A model generated the notes under the pieces. That model made no database searches and had not been told where the DNA came from. It was given only the letters and a program-made list of their open reading frames with translations. Below, one piece after another: positions 6,527 to 13,783 of a stretch of DNA of 13,823 nt (positions within the stretch are counted from its first letter, which is position 1; each line of letters begins with the position of its first letter). Source of the stretch: Fibrobacterota bacterium (GTDB taxonomy: Bacteria > Fibrobacterota > Chitinivibrionia > Chitinivibrionales > FEN-1185); NCBI GenBank assembly GCA_003165595.1, contig PLWQ01000005.1, positions 65,204 through 79,026 on the forward strand, written 5' to 3'. The position numbers and the translations under genes are program-made.

Positions 6527-8107
6527 ATGAGACAGCACCAGCGACCAAAATCCACCGTTCCCCCAAAAACGCGCCGCACCACATCGCCGCCAGCGTCCGC
6601 AGTCCACGACGACGCCCGGCCGCTCAAGATTCTGATGGTCGCATCGGAGATGGTACCCTTTGTAAAGGCGGGCGGACTCGGCGACATCATAGGGTCGCTG
6701 TCGGGTGATCTCAAGCGTCTCGGGCACGACGTCCGTGTCGTTATTCCCCGGTACTCTTCCCTCGCCGTCCAGGGACGCCCCGTCAAAATGGTGTTTCCGT
6801 CCATGGGCGTGTGGATGGGCGGCATCTGCGAGTGGTGCTCGGTGCAGTCCATTGAGACCGACGCAGACGTTCCCGTCTACCTTATCGAACACCACCTGTT
6901 TTTCTCACGGGAAGGCATTTACCACGATCAATCGATGCAGGATTATCTCGACAATCCCAGGCGCTTCGCGTTTCTGTCACGCGCCGCGCTTCAACTGTGC
7001 CTCGACACCGGCTTTGCGCCCGACATTGTCCATGCTAACGACTGGCAAACAGCGCTCACGCCCGCGTACCTCAAGGTGTGGCATTGGAATAGTTCCACGC
7101 TCGGCGGCACCGCCTCGGTGCTCACGGTCCACAACCTTGCCTACCAGGGCGTGTACGGGCGCGACAACTGGCCCTACATCGGGCTGGGAGACCAGAACTT
7201 TACAGAAGATAAATTCGAGTCGTACGACAGGATAAACCTGCTCAAAGGCGGCATCCATTTCGCCGACACGGTCAATACCGTGAGCCCCACCTATGCGCGG
7301 GAGACTACCACGCCGCAAGGCGGGTTCGGCCTCGCCCCATACCTTAACAACAAAGGCGAAAACTACAGCGGTATCCTCAACGGCGTCGACTACGGCATCT
7401 GGTCGCCGGAGAACGACGCCCTGATCGCGAAACGGTATTCCCCGGCCGCCCTCAAAGGAAAGGCCGACTGCAAGCGCGCGCTTCAAAATGAATTTCTCCT
7501 TCGTGACGAACCGAACGTCGCCGTTATCGGCGCGGTGGGAAGGCTGGTTCATCAGAAAGGATTCGAGCTCATCGCGCGCTGCATCGAAAACGTGCTCGAA
7601 ACCATGGATGTCCAGTTCGTCGTCCTCGGGACCGGCGAGAGTTGGCTCGAAAACTACTTCGGCGAGCTGCCCAAGCGCTATCCGGGCCGGGCCGGATCGT
7701 TTATCGGTTTCAACAACCGGCTGGCGCATATCATTGAGGCGGGGAGCGATTTCTTTCTCATGCCGTCAATGAACGAGCCGTGCGGGCTCAACCAGATGTA
7801 TTCGCTGAGGTACGGCACGCTGCCGATCGTCCGGGCAACCGGCGGCCTCGACGACACGGTGGCAAATTACGATGAAGCAACCTGCACCGGCTCCGGGTTC
7901 AAATTCTGGGAACCGTCGCCCAGGGCCCTCTACTACACCGTGGGCTGGGCGATTTCCACGTACTACGACCGCAAACACCATATGGCGCGGCTCATTGCCA
8001 ACGCAATGAGCCAGGACTTCTCGTGGAAGCGCAGCGCACAGGAATATGTGAAGCTGTACAGGAAGGCGATTGATAATAAAAAGGTGTACGACGGAAAGCA
8101 CAGGTAG
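6527..8107 (+). CDS. glgA: Glycogen (starch) synthase, GT5 family
   Basis: GlgA transfers glucose from ADP-glucose (sometimes UDP-glucose) to the non-reducing end of alpha-1,4-glucan and is the chain-elongating enzyme of bacterial glycogen storage in the cytoplasm. The 526-residue product shows the GT-B fold. The N-terminal half has KAGGLGDIIGSL (47-58, the nucleotide-sugar KxGGL loop), HANDWQTALTPAYL (169-182), TVHNLAYQGVY (200-210) and ILNGVDYGIW (283-292). The C-terminal half has IGAVGRLVHQKG (334-345), FLMPSMNEPCGLNQMYSLRYGT (starting 410, with the catalytic-site NEPCGL at 416-421) and the ATGGLDDTV loop (437-445). The frame can begin with TTG at 6497, but the promoter position favours ATG 6527. 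About 33 basic, Pro/Thr-rich residues precede the usual KILMVASE start. It appears monocistronic; no other glg gene is in the window. Confidence 0.95.
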   Translation: MRQHQRPKSTVPPKTRRTTSPPASAVHDDARPLKILMVASEMVPFVKAGGLGDIIGSLSGDLKRLGHDVRVVIPRYSSLAVQGRPVKMVFPSMGVWMGGICEWCSVQSIETDADVPVYLIEHHLFFSREGIYHDQSMQDYLDNPRRFAFLSRAALQLCLDTGFAPDIVHANDWQTALTPAYLKVWHWNSSTLGGTASVLTVHNLAYQGVYGRDNWPYIGLGDQNFTEDKFESYDRINLLKGGIHFADTVNTVSPTYARETTTPQGGFGLAPYLNNKGENYSGILNGVDYGIWSPENDALIAKRYSPAALKGKADCKRALQNEFLLRDEPNVAVIGAVGRLVHQKGFELIARCIENVLETMDVQFVVLGTGESWLENYFGELPKRYPGRAGSFIGFNNRLAHIIEAGSDFFLMPSMNEPCGLNQMYSLRYGTLPIVRATGGLDDTVANYDEATCTGSGFKFWEPSPRALYYTVGWAISTYYDRKHHMARLIANAMSQDFSWKRSAQEYVKLYRKAIDNKKVYDGKHR

Positions 8108-8334
8108 GAATACGCCGGCCGCTGCTAGAGTCTTTCCCCGAACTAGTCAAATGCGATTCTGGGTTGCGCACCCTAGAAATACCCGGTCAGAGTCTCAACG
8201 GTATATATTCACAGCCTGGCTGCCAAACCTGTTTTGGATTGCGGAATTCAGATTGAAATGTAGATTGCCGCCAATGTTGCTTCCGCAGAAGCGATAGGCG
8301 GTCTTGACAATTGTGGCAAAAGATCCTCTGCCCA
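8108..8334. other. Gene-free stretch after glgA
   Basis: I see no supported gene on either strand; the short open frames lack ribosome sites and recognisable products. A hairpin at 8158-8177 pairs TCT-GGGT with ACCC-t-AGA around a 5-nt loop but has no T run, so it is at best a weak end signal for glgA. A TTGACA at 8304-8309 has no acceptable -10 box 16-18 nt downstream. The box TTGTGGCA at 8311-8318 recurs upstream of the second copy of the structured repeat (10648-10655). Confidence 0.6.
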
Positions 8335-8471
8335 GCGCCAGGCTGGACCGAAAGGTGCGCTGGAGTGCAGGGCCGGCCGACCCCGGCCGCAGGCCGTTAG
8401 GGCGGTCCGGCACCGAGGCCGACCGGCCGAGCCTGCAGGGAGAGCCGCCGCTGCAAAGCAGCGGGGCGCCC
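8335..8471 (+). repeat. Structured repeat, copy A (candidate non-coding RNA)
   Basis: This 137-nt GC-rich element matches copy B at 10704-10831. Shared blocks in order include GCGCCAGG, GCCGGCCGACCC, AGGGCGG, CCGGCACCGAGGC, GCCGAGCCTG and GGCGCCC. It folds as a closed multi-branched structure: GCGC(C) at 8335-8339 pairs with GGCGC at 8465-8469; CAGGC 8339-8343 with GCCTG 8431-8435; hairpin TGCGC 8356-8360 / GTGCA 8365-8369 with a TGGA loop; a long arm GCCGG 8372-8376 / CCGGC 8407-8411 continuing CC/GG and CCC/GGG to an apical CGGCC-GCA-GGCCG; hairpin GGCC 8417-8420 / GGCC 8425-8428; and a 3' hairpin CCGCTGC-AAA-GCAGCGG. It ends 44 nt from the aspS stop. Strand is assigned from one G-U pair that forms only in plus-strand RNA. 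It matches no RNA family I know. Confidence 0.7.
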
Positions 8472-8489
8472 AACAGACTACTCTCTGTT
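8472..8489. other. Perfect 6-bp hairpin beside copy A
   Basis: AACAGA (8472-8477) pairs with TCTGTT (8484-8489) around a 6-nt loop, directly after copy A and next to a run of six A (8490-8495 on plus). On the plus strand it is followed by A, not T, so it does not terminate plus transcripts. Confidence 0.4.
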
Positions 8490-8515
8490 AAAAAATTCTC
8501 AAGCACGCCTTCTTG
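8490..8515 (-). terminator. Weak terminator candidate for aspS
   Basis: Reading the minus strand just after the aspS stop, CAAG (8515-8512) pairs with CTTG (8503-8500) around 8 nt, followed by AGAA and then TTTTTT (8495-8490). The T run is good but the stem is only 4 bp, so termination may instead depend on the repeat structure that follows. Confidence 0.35.
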
Positions 8516-10285
8516 CTAGCTGTGCTCAACCACCTTTATATGCAACTCCCGAAGCTGCTTCTGAGTCACCGTTGCCGGCGCGTTCATCATGAGGTCCTGG
8601 GCGCGCTGGTTCATGGGAAAAGCGATGATCTCGCGGATATTCTGCTCGTCGGCGAGCAGCATCACGATGCGGTCGACGCCGGGTGCGATGCCGCCGTGAG
8701 GCGGCGCGCCCAGCTTGAACGCGTTGATCATGGCGCCGAACCGTTCGTCAACGGTTTCCTTCGGGTAGCCCGCAATCTCGAAGGCGCGGTACATGATTTC
8801 CGGCTGGTGGTTGCGGATGGCGCCGCTGGAGAGCTCGATGCCGTTGCACACGATGTCGTACTGGTATGCCAATATGTCGAGCGGTTGCTTGGAGCTCAGC
8901 GCCTCCATGCCGCCCTGCGGCATGGAAAAGGGATTGTGTGAAAATGCCACGCACTTGTTTTCCTCGTCCCATTCGTACATGGGAAAATCCACGATCCAGC
9001 AGAACTTGAAGGCGTCAGGGTCGATCATGCCCAAGTCTTTGCCGAGCTTGACGCGGAGTTCCCCGGACAATTTGTTGGTGGTTTGCGGCGTGTCACAGAT
9101 GAAGAAGACCACGTCGCCCAGGCCCACGCCGCACAGCGCCTCAATGCTCTTCACTTCTTCCGGCGTAAGGAATTTGAGGAGCGGTCCCTTGACGCCCGCG
9201 TCGAGCCACTGCAAATAGGCAAGCCCTTTCGCGCCGATGGTCGTTGCGTGATCCACCATTTTGTCGAAGAAGTTCCTTGGGTTTTTGGCAATACCCTTCA
9301 CCGGGATCGCCCGCACAACGGCGCCCGTTTCGATAGCGCCGCGGAACACCTTGAATCCCGACTGTGCAAAGATTGCGGTGCAGTCGCGCATCTCGATCGG
9401 AATACGCAGGTCGGGCTTGTCGGTGCCGTACTTGATCATCGATTCCCTGAAGGGTATCCGGACGAACGGCGGCGCGTCCATTGTCTTCTTTGAAAACTCG
9501 GCAAAAATGCCATGAATCAGTGATTCAACGACTTTGAAGATATCGTCCTGGTTTACAAAAGACATTTCGATGTCGAGCTGATAGAATTCGCCGGGTGAAC
9601 GGTCGGCCCGAGCGTCCTCGTCACGGAAGCAGGGCGCAATCTGGAAATAGCGGTCGAACCCGGATATCATGAGCAGCTGCTTGAACTGCTGCGGCGCCTG
9701 CGGCAGCGCGTAAAACTTTCCCGGGTGGATGCGCGACGGCACAAGGTAATCGCGCGCGCCTTCGGGCGAGGAGCTGGTAAGGATGGGCGTCTGGAATTCC
9801 TTGAATCCCAGGTCCCACATCCTTCTCCGCATGCTGGCGATAACGTCACTGCGCAGCATGATGTTCTGATGCAGTTTACTCCTGCGAAGGTCGAGGAACC
9901 GGTACGTGAGCCGCAGGTCTTCGGGAGCATCGTCCTCCGGAAACACGTTGAGGGGCAGCGCGTCGCACGTGCCCAGCACTTCAAAGGAATCGGCAACGAC
10001 CTCTATTTCGCCCGTGGGAAGCTTGGGATTGACGTTCTCTTCGGACCGGAATGCCACTTTCCCGCCGAAGCGGATCACGGTTTCCTTGGGGAGCCGCGAA
10101 ACTTCGTCGAGAAAAGCGACGGCCGGATACACCACCACCTGGGTGAGCCCGTAGTTGTCCCGCAAATCAATAAAGAGCACGCCGCCGTGATCGCGGCGCG
10201 AATGAATCCAGCCGGCAAGGTAGACGTTCTTGTCGATGTCGGTTTTCCGCAGTTCACTACAGGTGTGGGTTCGGTACTGCTGCAT
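8516..10285 (-). CDS. aspS: Aspartyl-tRNA synthetase, bacterial type, probably non-discriminating
   Basis: AspRS, a dimeric class II enzyme, charges tRNA-Asp with aspartate using ATP. The 589-residue length matches bacterial AspRS. Residues 1-110 form the OB-fold anticodon-binding domain ([19 protein letters not shown], 25-43). The catalytic core starts near 125 ([10 protein letters not shown]), with [17 protein letters not shown] (164-180), motif 2 at [21 protein letters not shown] (from 220) and motif 3 at [12 protein letters not shown] (532-543). The bacterial GAD insertion spans about 285-425. His33 in RRDHGG matches the residue typical of enzymes that also charge tRNA-Asn, whereas E. coli has Leu there. 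The frame can start at a TTG at 10333, but homology ([12 protein letters not shown]) and the promoter at 10336-10367 favour ATG 10285. It is monocistronic, between two gene-free stretches. Confidence 0.97.
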   Translation of the reverse strand: MQQYRTHTCSELRKTDIDKNVYLAGWIHSRRDHGGVLFIDLRDNYGLTQVVVYPAVAFLDEVSRLPKETVIRFGGKVAFRSEENVNPKLPTGEIEVVADSFEVLGTCDALPLNVFPEDDAPEDLRLTYRFLDLRRSKLHQNIMLRSDVIASMRRRMWDLGFKEFQTPILTSSSPEGARDYLVPSRIHPGKFYALPQAPQQFKQLLMISGFDRYFQIAPCFRDEDARADRSPGEFYQLDIEMSFVNQDDIFKVVESLIHGIFAEFSKKTMDAPPFVRIPFRESMIKYGTDKPDLRIPIEMRDCTAIFAQSGFKVFRGAIETGAVVRAIPVKGIAKNPRNFFDKMVDHATTIGAKGLAYLQWLDAGVKGPLLKFLTPEEVKSIEALCGVGLGDVVFFICDTPQTTNKLSGELRVKLGKDLGMIDPDAFKFCWIVDFPMYEWDEENKCVAFSHNPFSMPQGGMEALSSKQPLDILAYQYDIVCNGIELSSGAIRNHQPEIMYRAFEIAGYPKETVDERFGAMINAFKLGAPPHGGIAPGVDRIVMLLADEQNIREIIAFPMNQRAQDLMMNAPATVTQKQLRELHIKVVEHS

Positions 10286-10335
10286 TGCAAAGGCCTTTTC
10301 TGCTGAGGGTTTCGGGGTAAACGGGACAATCAAAA

Positions 10336-10367
10336 ATAATATTGCCGCGGGGTGTTAGTTTTGTCAA
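10336..10367 (-). promoter_or_regulatory. Candidate sigma70 promoter for aspS
   Basis: On the minus strand a perfect TTGACA (10367-10362) is followed after 18 nt by AATATT (10343-10338), or after 20 nt by TATTAT (10341-10336), in an AT-rich patch. Transcription from here would start near 10330 and give a leader of about 45 nt before the ATG at 10285. I see no T-box motif in it. Confidence 0.6.
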
Positions 10368-10394
10368 TAATTGGAGTGTTCATGTCTCTGGTAA

Positions 10395-10590
10395 TTGGTC
10401 CTTTGGGTGGGGACACCACTGCGTGGTTTCCCCTGGGGTGCAGCTTCCTCCCGCCGAAGAATCGCCGGGAGGCGAGCTGCACCCACACCCTTTCCAGCGG
10501 AAACATGCGCCAAGCGTACCGCTTGCGCGGTGCGCGCGTCACGTTTCCGCAACGCCTTCATGTCGGAATGCCGCTTCGCGGCGGTAAAAA
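10395..10590. other. Gene-free block of dense, nested hairpins upstream of aspS
   Basis: No supported gene lies between the aspS promoter and copy B. The core is an almost perfect hairpin, 10436-10484: GGGTGCAGCT pairs with AGCTGCACCC, CCTCCCG with CGGGAGG, and CGA with TCG around an AGAA loop. Outside it GTTTCC-c-CTGG (10426-10436) pairs with CCAG-c-GGAAAC (10494-10504). The same GGAAAC, as GCGGAAAC 10497-10504, can instead pair perfectly with GTTTCCGC 10543-10550, enclosing a 9-bp hairpin (10507-10528). Further hairpins are CCAC-TGC-GTGG (10416-10426) and GCCGC-TTC-GCGGC (10570-10582). No T run follows on plus. Open frames cross the block on both strands, but none has a ribosome site and their products look like translated repeats. 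Confidence 0.5.
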
Positions 10591-10703
10591 AGCAATGGCA
10601 CTGGCAGCGCCGATTCTTGCCCGCGGGCCGCAATTTACGAAGGATATTTGTGGCAGAAAGCGGTCGCATTCGGTAAGAGCAAGGGATGCAGGCGGAGTTT
10701 CCT

Positions 10704-10831
10704 GCGCCAGGGGCGACGGAAGGTGTGCCGGAGCACAGTGCCGGCCGACCCAGCCGACAGGCAGAGGGCGGACCGGCACCGAGGCGAATAGCCGAGCCTG
10801 GAGAAGAACCGGTGCCGCAAGGCAGGCGCCC
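10704..10831 (+). repeat. Structured repeat, copy B (candidate non-coding RNA)
   Basis: This is the second copy of the element at 8335-8471, in the same orientation, 128 nt. Matching pairings are GCGCC 10704-10708 / GGCGC 10825-10829; CCAGG 10707-10711 / CCTGG 10797-10801; hairpin TGTGC 10724-10728 / GCACA 10733-10737 with a CGGA loop; long arm GTGCCGG 10738-10744 / CCGGCAC 10773-10779 with apical GCC-GACA-GGC; hairpin GGC 10783-10785 / GCC 10791-10793; and a 3' hairpin TGCC-GCAA-GGCA with a GNRA-type loop. Compared with copy A, the third pair of the TGTGC/GCACA arm changes from T-A to C-G on both sides. Upstream it has the shared TTGTGGCA box (10648-10655) plus an extra hairpin GCAGG/CCTGC (10688-10705). 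It ends 56 nt from the tatD stop. Confidence 0.7.
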
Positions 10832-10887
10832 GGATTTAAGGAGGTTACGAGACAATCTCAACTTCCCCCGCCAATATCTTGAATTTG

Positions 10888-11679
10888 CTACCGCTTAACG
10901 CAAAATATCCTTGACGCATTCTTAAATGTTAATTCCGCAATCTCCCCTACCGAAACTCCTCGTATCTCGGCGGCTGCCATTGCCACTGCCAGAATATTCG
11001 CCGGCTCGTTGACCGATGCGCCGCAGCCGAACGGGACGATGTCCGGGCTGTCGGTTTCGATGCACAGGCGGTCCGGGGACACCACGGCAATCGAAGCGCG
11101 GGCTCTTTTGCTCCCGGGGAATGTGACGGAACCGGAAAACGAAATGGACAGGCCGAGATCCTCGAACGTTTTCACCAGCTCGGGCGGCCCCGAGTACGAA
11201 TGAACAATCCCGCCCTGGAACACGCCGTCCGCCAGCCTGAGCAACTCGATAACCCGCCCGAAGGCGCGCCTGCAATGGATGGAAACGGGCCTGGCCAGGC
11301 GTGAGGCGATGTCGAGCTGCCGCACAAGCGCCGTCTCCTGATCGGCAAACGTGGCCTTGTCGAGCGCGTGATCGAGCCCGATTTCACCGACGCATGCCGC
11401 CGGGTTTTCCGCGAGACGGGCGACAAGTTCCTCGTGCCACGTCGGGGTCCGCTCCGAAAGGTACCAGGGATGCAGGCCGAACGATGGAACGACCTGCGGG
11501 TTGACTACAGCGATATCGTGTACAATCTGCCAGTCGCGCTGGCAGCTGCCGCAGCACATCATGCCGCGAACGCCGGCGTTGCGGGCGCGGCCAAGAACGC
11601 CGGAAATATCGGGCAGGAGCCGATCATCCTGGAGGTGGCAATGCGAATCGAAGTACGATATGCCAGCGGCCGGTTCCAT
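10888..11679 (-). CDS. tatD: TatD-family metal-dependent deoxyribonuclease
   Basis: TatD proteins are cytoplasmic TIM-barrel hydrolases with 3'-5' DNase or RNase activity, linked to DNA repair and RNA quality control; they are not part of Tat export despite the name. The 263-residue product has all metal ligands: His13 and His15 in DSHCHL, Glu99 in GEIGLD, His135 in SIHCRRA, His160 in VHSYSG and Asp210 in ETDSPDIVP. GLHPW (68-72) is also typical. The ATG at 11679 follows GGAAAGGACG and lies 19 nt after the SGNH gene stop, so it is the last gene of a three-gene operon. Subfamily (TatD, YcfH or YjjV) cannot be settled here, so the symbol is a family label. No terminator is visible before the repeat element downstream. 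Confidence 0.92.
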   Translation of the reverse strand: MEPAAGISYFDSHCHLQDDRLLPDISGVLGRARNAGVRGMMCCGSCQRDWQIVHDIAVVNPQVVPSFGLHPWYLSERTPTWHEELVARLAENPAACVGEIGLDHALDKATFADQETALVRQLDIASRLARPVSIHCRRAFGRVIELLRLADGVFQGGIVHSYSGPPELVKTFEDLGLSISFSGSVTFPGSKRARASIAVVSPDRLCIETDSPDIVPFGCGASVNEPANILAVAMAAAEIRGVSVGEIAELTFKNASRIFCVKR

Positions 11680-11698
11680 GCATCGTCCTTTCCCGATA

Positions 11699-12334
11699 TT
11701 ACCCTATATCAAGAACGTGTTTGAGCCATGCGTGAGCGATGAGCGCGTGACCCGCGGCGGTGGGATGCACCCCGTCTTCGGCCCAGTAATCCGGAGAAGT
11801 CGCCGCTGCGGCCGCGGAAAAGATTTCGTCGAGCGGCACCAGAACGGCGTCGAATTCGCGTGCAAGACTGCGCACAACCGCGATTTTGGGATCCAGATCG
11901 TCCCGCCATTCCCGGGTGACAAGCCCGCAGGGCAGCAGGAATGGTTCGCAGAGCACAAGTGTGGCAACGGTTTCTCGCCGCGTTGTTTCCAGGATGCGGC
12001 GGTAGGCCGTTCCAAATTCCTGCGTCGAGGTCGGATCGCCGCTGTCGAACCGCCGCCACGTGTCGTTGACGCCAGCGAGCAGGGAGACGAGCGACGGACG
12101 CAGCGCAACGGCATCCCTGCTCCACCGCGCCGCCAGATCCTCCACCCTGTCTCCGGAAATTCCCCTGTTGAAGAACGACAATTGCTGCTCCGGAAATTTC
12201 GCGGACAGCAACGAGGATAGCAGGAAGGCATACCCGCGGCCCATGGGTCCAACCTGGTGCACGCGCCTGCCGCAGTCGGTGATGCTGTCGCCGATAAAGA
12301 GGATGGAGTCTCCGCCCTTCAGGGTCACTGCCAC
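11699..12334 (-). CDS. SGNH/GDSL-family hydrolase (putative esterase)
   Basis: SGNH hydrolases cleave ester bonds, often acetyl groups on sugars or lysophospholipids, using a Ser-His-Asp set. The 211-residue product has block I FIGDSITD (13-20, nucleophile Ser17), block II NRGISGDR (56-63, Gly58), block III LAGVNDTW (86-93, Asn90) and block V EDGVHPTAAGH (186-196, Asp187 and His190). No signal peptide is present, so it should act in the cytoplasm, unlike many secreted family members. The start is GTG at 12334, with TAGGAGG just upstream; this ribosome site overlaps the stop codon of the glycosyltransferase gene, so the two are probably translationally coupled. Acting on acetylated sugars made or moved by that glycosyltransferase is a reasonable inference. 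The substrate is unknown. Confidence 0.93.
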   Translation of the reverse strand: MAVTLKGGDSILFIGDSITDCGRRVHQVGPMGRGYAFLLSSLLSAKFPEQQLSFFNRGISGDRVEDLAARWSRDAVALRPSLVSLLAGVNDTWRRFDSGDPTSTQEFGTAYRRILETTRRETVATLVLCEPFLLPCGLVTREWRDDLDPKIAVVRSLAREFDAVLVPLDEIFSAAAAATSPDYWAEDGVHPTAAGHALIAHAWLKHVLDIG

Positions 12335-12343
12335 GCCGGCCTC

Positions 12344-13783
12344 CTAGGAAATGCCATACAGCTTTCGAAGGGTCGATGCCTCTTTGTCGATTTCTTTGCG
12401 GTCTATTTCCGCGGGGACCTGCGCGCGGCCGGCCGGGCCCGCAAGAATCTCCCAAAATGCCCAGTACATGGGCCGCGCCCCGAACAGGGGTCGTATGCCG
12501 GCCATTGTTTGCACGGCGGTTTCCTTGCGGCTTGCCAGTGAGTAAATGCGGCTCAGGCCGATGTATGCTTCAAGGTTGGCATCGGTGTTTTCCGCCAGGC
12601 TTTGTTCGAATGCGTGCAGCGCGTCCATAAGAAGATTGCTCTTGAGGAAGACGCGGCCTGCCATATCGAGGATTTCGGGACGCTTGGGCAGTGCCCGCAC
12701 CGCATCTTTGGCCATGGCAAGCGCCTCGGCGCCCAGGTTCAGGTCGAACAAGACACGCTCAAGCCGCAGGTACGCCTTGATGCGGGATTCCCGTACGTCA
12801 ACACCAACGATACGCGTTTTTCCGGCGGCGCTCGACACGATGGTTCTCAGCGTTGCGGCCGAGGCTTCGAGGTTTCCCGCAAGATCCTGCGCCACGGCCA
12901 GAGAAAAGAGCGCATCGGATCGGTTCGGGCACAGGACAAGCGATTCGTTGAGCCAGCGAGCAGCTTCCTCGTACTTCCCGTCGCCGTTGCTGATATTGCC
13001 CAGACCGAGACAAGCCTGACTGGCGATTTCGGGCTGCACCTGCCGGTGCCCGGGAATTTCCAGCACGATCCCGTACCAGTGTGAAGCCTTGGGAAAGTCT
13101 CCGAGCATCGAATACGAATCGGCAATTTCGAGCGCCATCACCGGGTCGGGGCGGGCATTGTCCCATTCGGCAAGCAGGAGGCCCACATTTCGACCCGCCT
13201 TTGCGCGAACCGTCTGCGGATCGGCGTATCCGTGGTGCTCGATCACGATATCAGTTTCGAAAAGCCTGAGCCCGGCCCGAAGCGCGCTCGGCATCACCTG
13301 CTCGTGAATGCGGCGTTCGAAGAAGATGTCCTTGCGATTGGGGAACATCCGGGCCTGCATGAATTCGGAACCGGTGTTGCCGGGCCTCTCGTTCTTTACG
13401 ATAAACCCGAAGACCCTGGCGGGCTCGGCGAGCTTCAGCTCGTTGATTTTCGGGATGGAAGCCGGGGGAACGACGTCGTCGGCGTCGAGCCAGAGGATCC
13501 ACGCGCCCGACGCCCGGCGCACCGAGATGTTCCTGGAGTAGGAGAAATCGCCGCGCCAGTCCGACTGAACCACCGTGGCGCCTTCACCGCGTGCCACGGA
13601 CACCGTATTGTCGGTGGAGCCGGTGTCCACCACAACTATTTCGTCCGCGCAACCGGCCACGCTCCTGAGGCACCGCCCGAGGAGGGCGGATTCGTTCTTG
13701 ACGATCATGCAAACGGAAAGACGGTTGGGTGCGCGGTCCAAGAAAGTGTTCATGGCGTTCCCCGGTTCGTTCCTTGTTTGCAT
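12344..13783 (-). CDS. Family 2 glycosyltransferase with C-terminal TPR-like repeats
   Basis: This 479-residue protein begins with a GT-A glycosyltransferase domain: LSVCMIVKNES (22-32), EIVVVDTGSTDNT (48-60), DFSYSRNISV (79-88), LWLDADDVV (97-105, the DxD metal and sugar-nucleotide site) and IEHHGYADP (181-189). From about 205 to 460 it continues as helical tetratricopeptide-like repeats, such as ALEIADSYSMLGDFPKAS and AGRVFLKSNLLMDALHAFEQ, which usually bind a protein or peptide acceptor. This domain order is known from protein- or peptide-modifying and envelope-glycan transferases, including SunS-like enzymes. No membrane segment is seen. The ATG at 13783 has GGAG 5 nt upstream; a second ATG at 13753 also has a possible site (GGGGA), so the first 10 residues are uncertain. 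It is the first visible gene of the operon with the SGNH hydrolase and TatD. Donor and acceptor are unknown. Confidence 0.92.
   Translation of the reverse strand: MQTRNEPGNAMNTFLDRAPNRLSVCMIVKNESALLGRCLRSVAGCADEIVVVDTGSTDNTVSVARGEGATVVQSDWRGDFSYSRNISVRRASGAWILWLDADDVVPPASIPKINELKLAEPARVFGFIVKNERPGNTGSEFMQARMFPNRKDIFFERRIHEQVMPSALRAGLRLFETDIVIEHHGYADPQTVRAKAGRNVGLLLAEWDNARPDPVMALEIADSYSMLGDFPKASHWYGIVLEIPGHRQVQPEIASQACLGLGNISNGDGKYEEAARWLNESLVLCPNRSDALFSLAVAQDLAGNLEASAATLRTIVSSAAGKTRIVGVDVRESRIKAYLRLERVLFDLNLGAEALAMAKDAVRALPKRPEILDMAGRVFLKSNLLMDALHAFEQSLAENTDANLEAYIGLSRIYSLASRKETAVQTMAGIRPLFGARPMYWAFWEILAGPAGRAQVPAEIDRKEIDKEASTLRKLYGIS

Noticed and set aside
8311-8331. Sigma54 promoter from the TGGCA box before the repeat copies
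   Set aside because: The GG to GC distance is 13 nt in copy A and 12 nt in copy B, not the strict 10 nt.
8304-8332. TTGACA before copy A as a promoter for the candidate RNA
   Set aside because: No acceptable -10 hexamer at 16-18 nt, and copy B lacks the TTGACA.
8335-8471. OMEGA/HEARO-type guide RNA, group II intron, RNase P, tmRNA or SRP RNA
   Set aside because: No IscB/TnpB or reverse transcriptase gene is near either copy, and the hallmark conserved sequences of these RNAs are absent.
8195-8506. 103-residue minus-strand frame across copy A
   Set aside because: It spans the structured repeat and an A/T run, with no ribosome site; length differences between copies are not multiples of three.
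10286-10600. T-box riboswitch upstream of aspS
   Set aside because: The conserved T-box AGGGTGGNACCGCG is not found, and the hairpin block lies upstream of the predicted aspS promoter.
10352-10882. Long open frames on both strands (up to 176 residues) across the gene-free stretch next to aspS
   Set aside because: No ribosome sites or recognisable products, they coincide with hairpins and repeat copy B, and copy A does not preserve the reading frame, so selection acts on pairing rather than protein.
11501-12220. Long plus-strand frame opposite tatD and the SGNH gene
   Set aside because: It is antisense to two genes with complete catalytic motifs and is a by-product of their GC-rich codon use.
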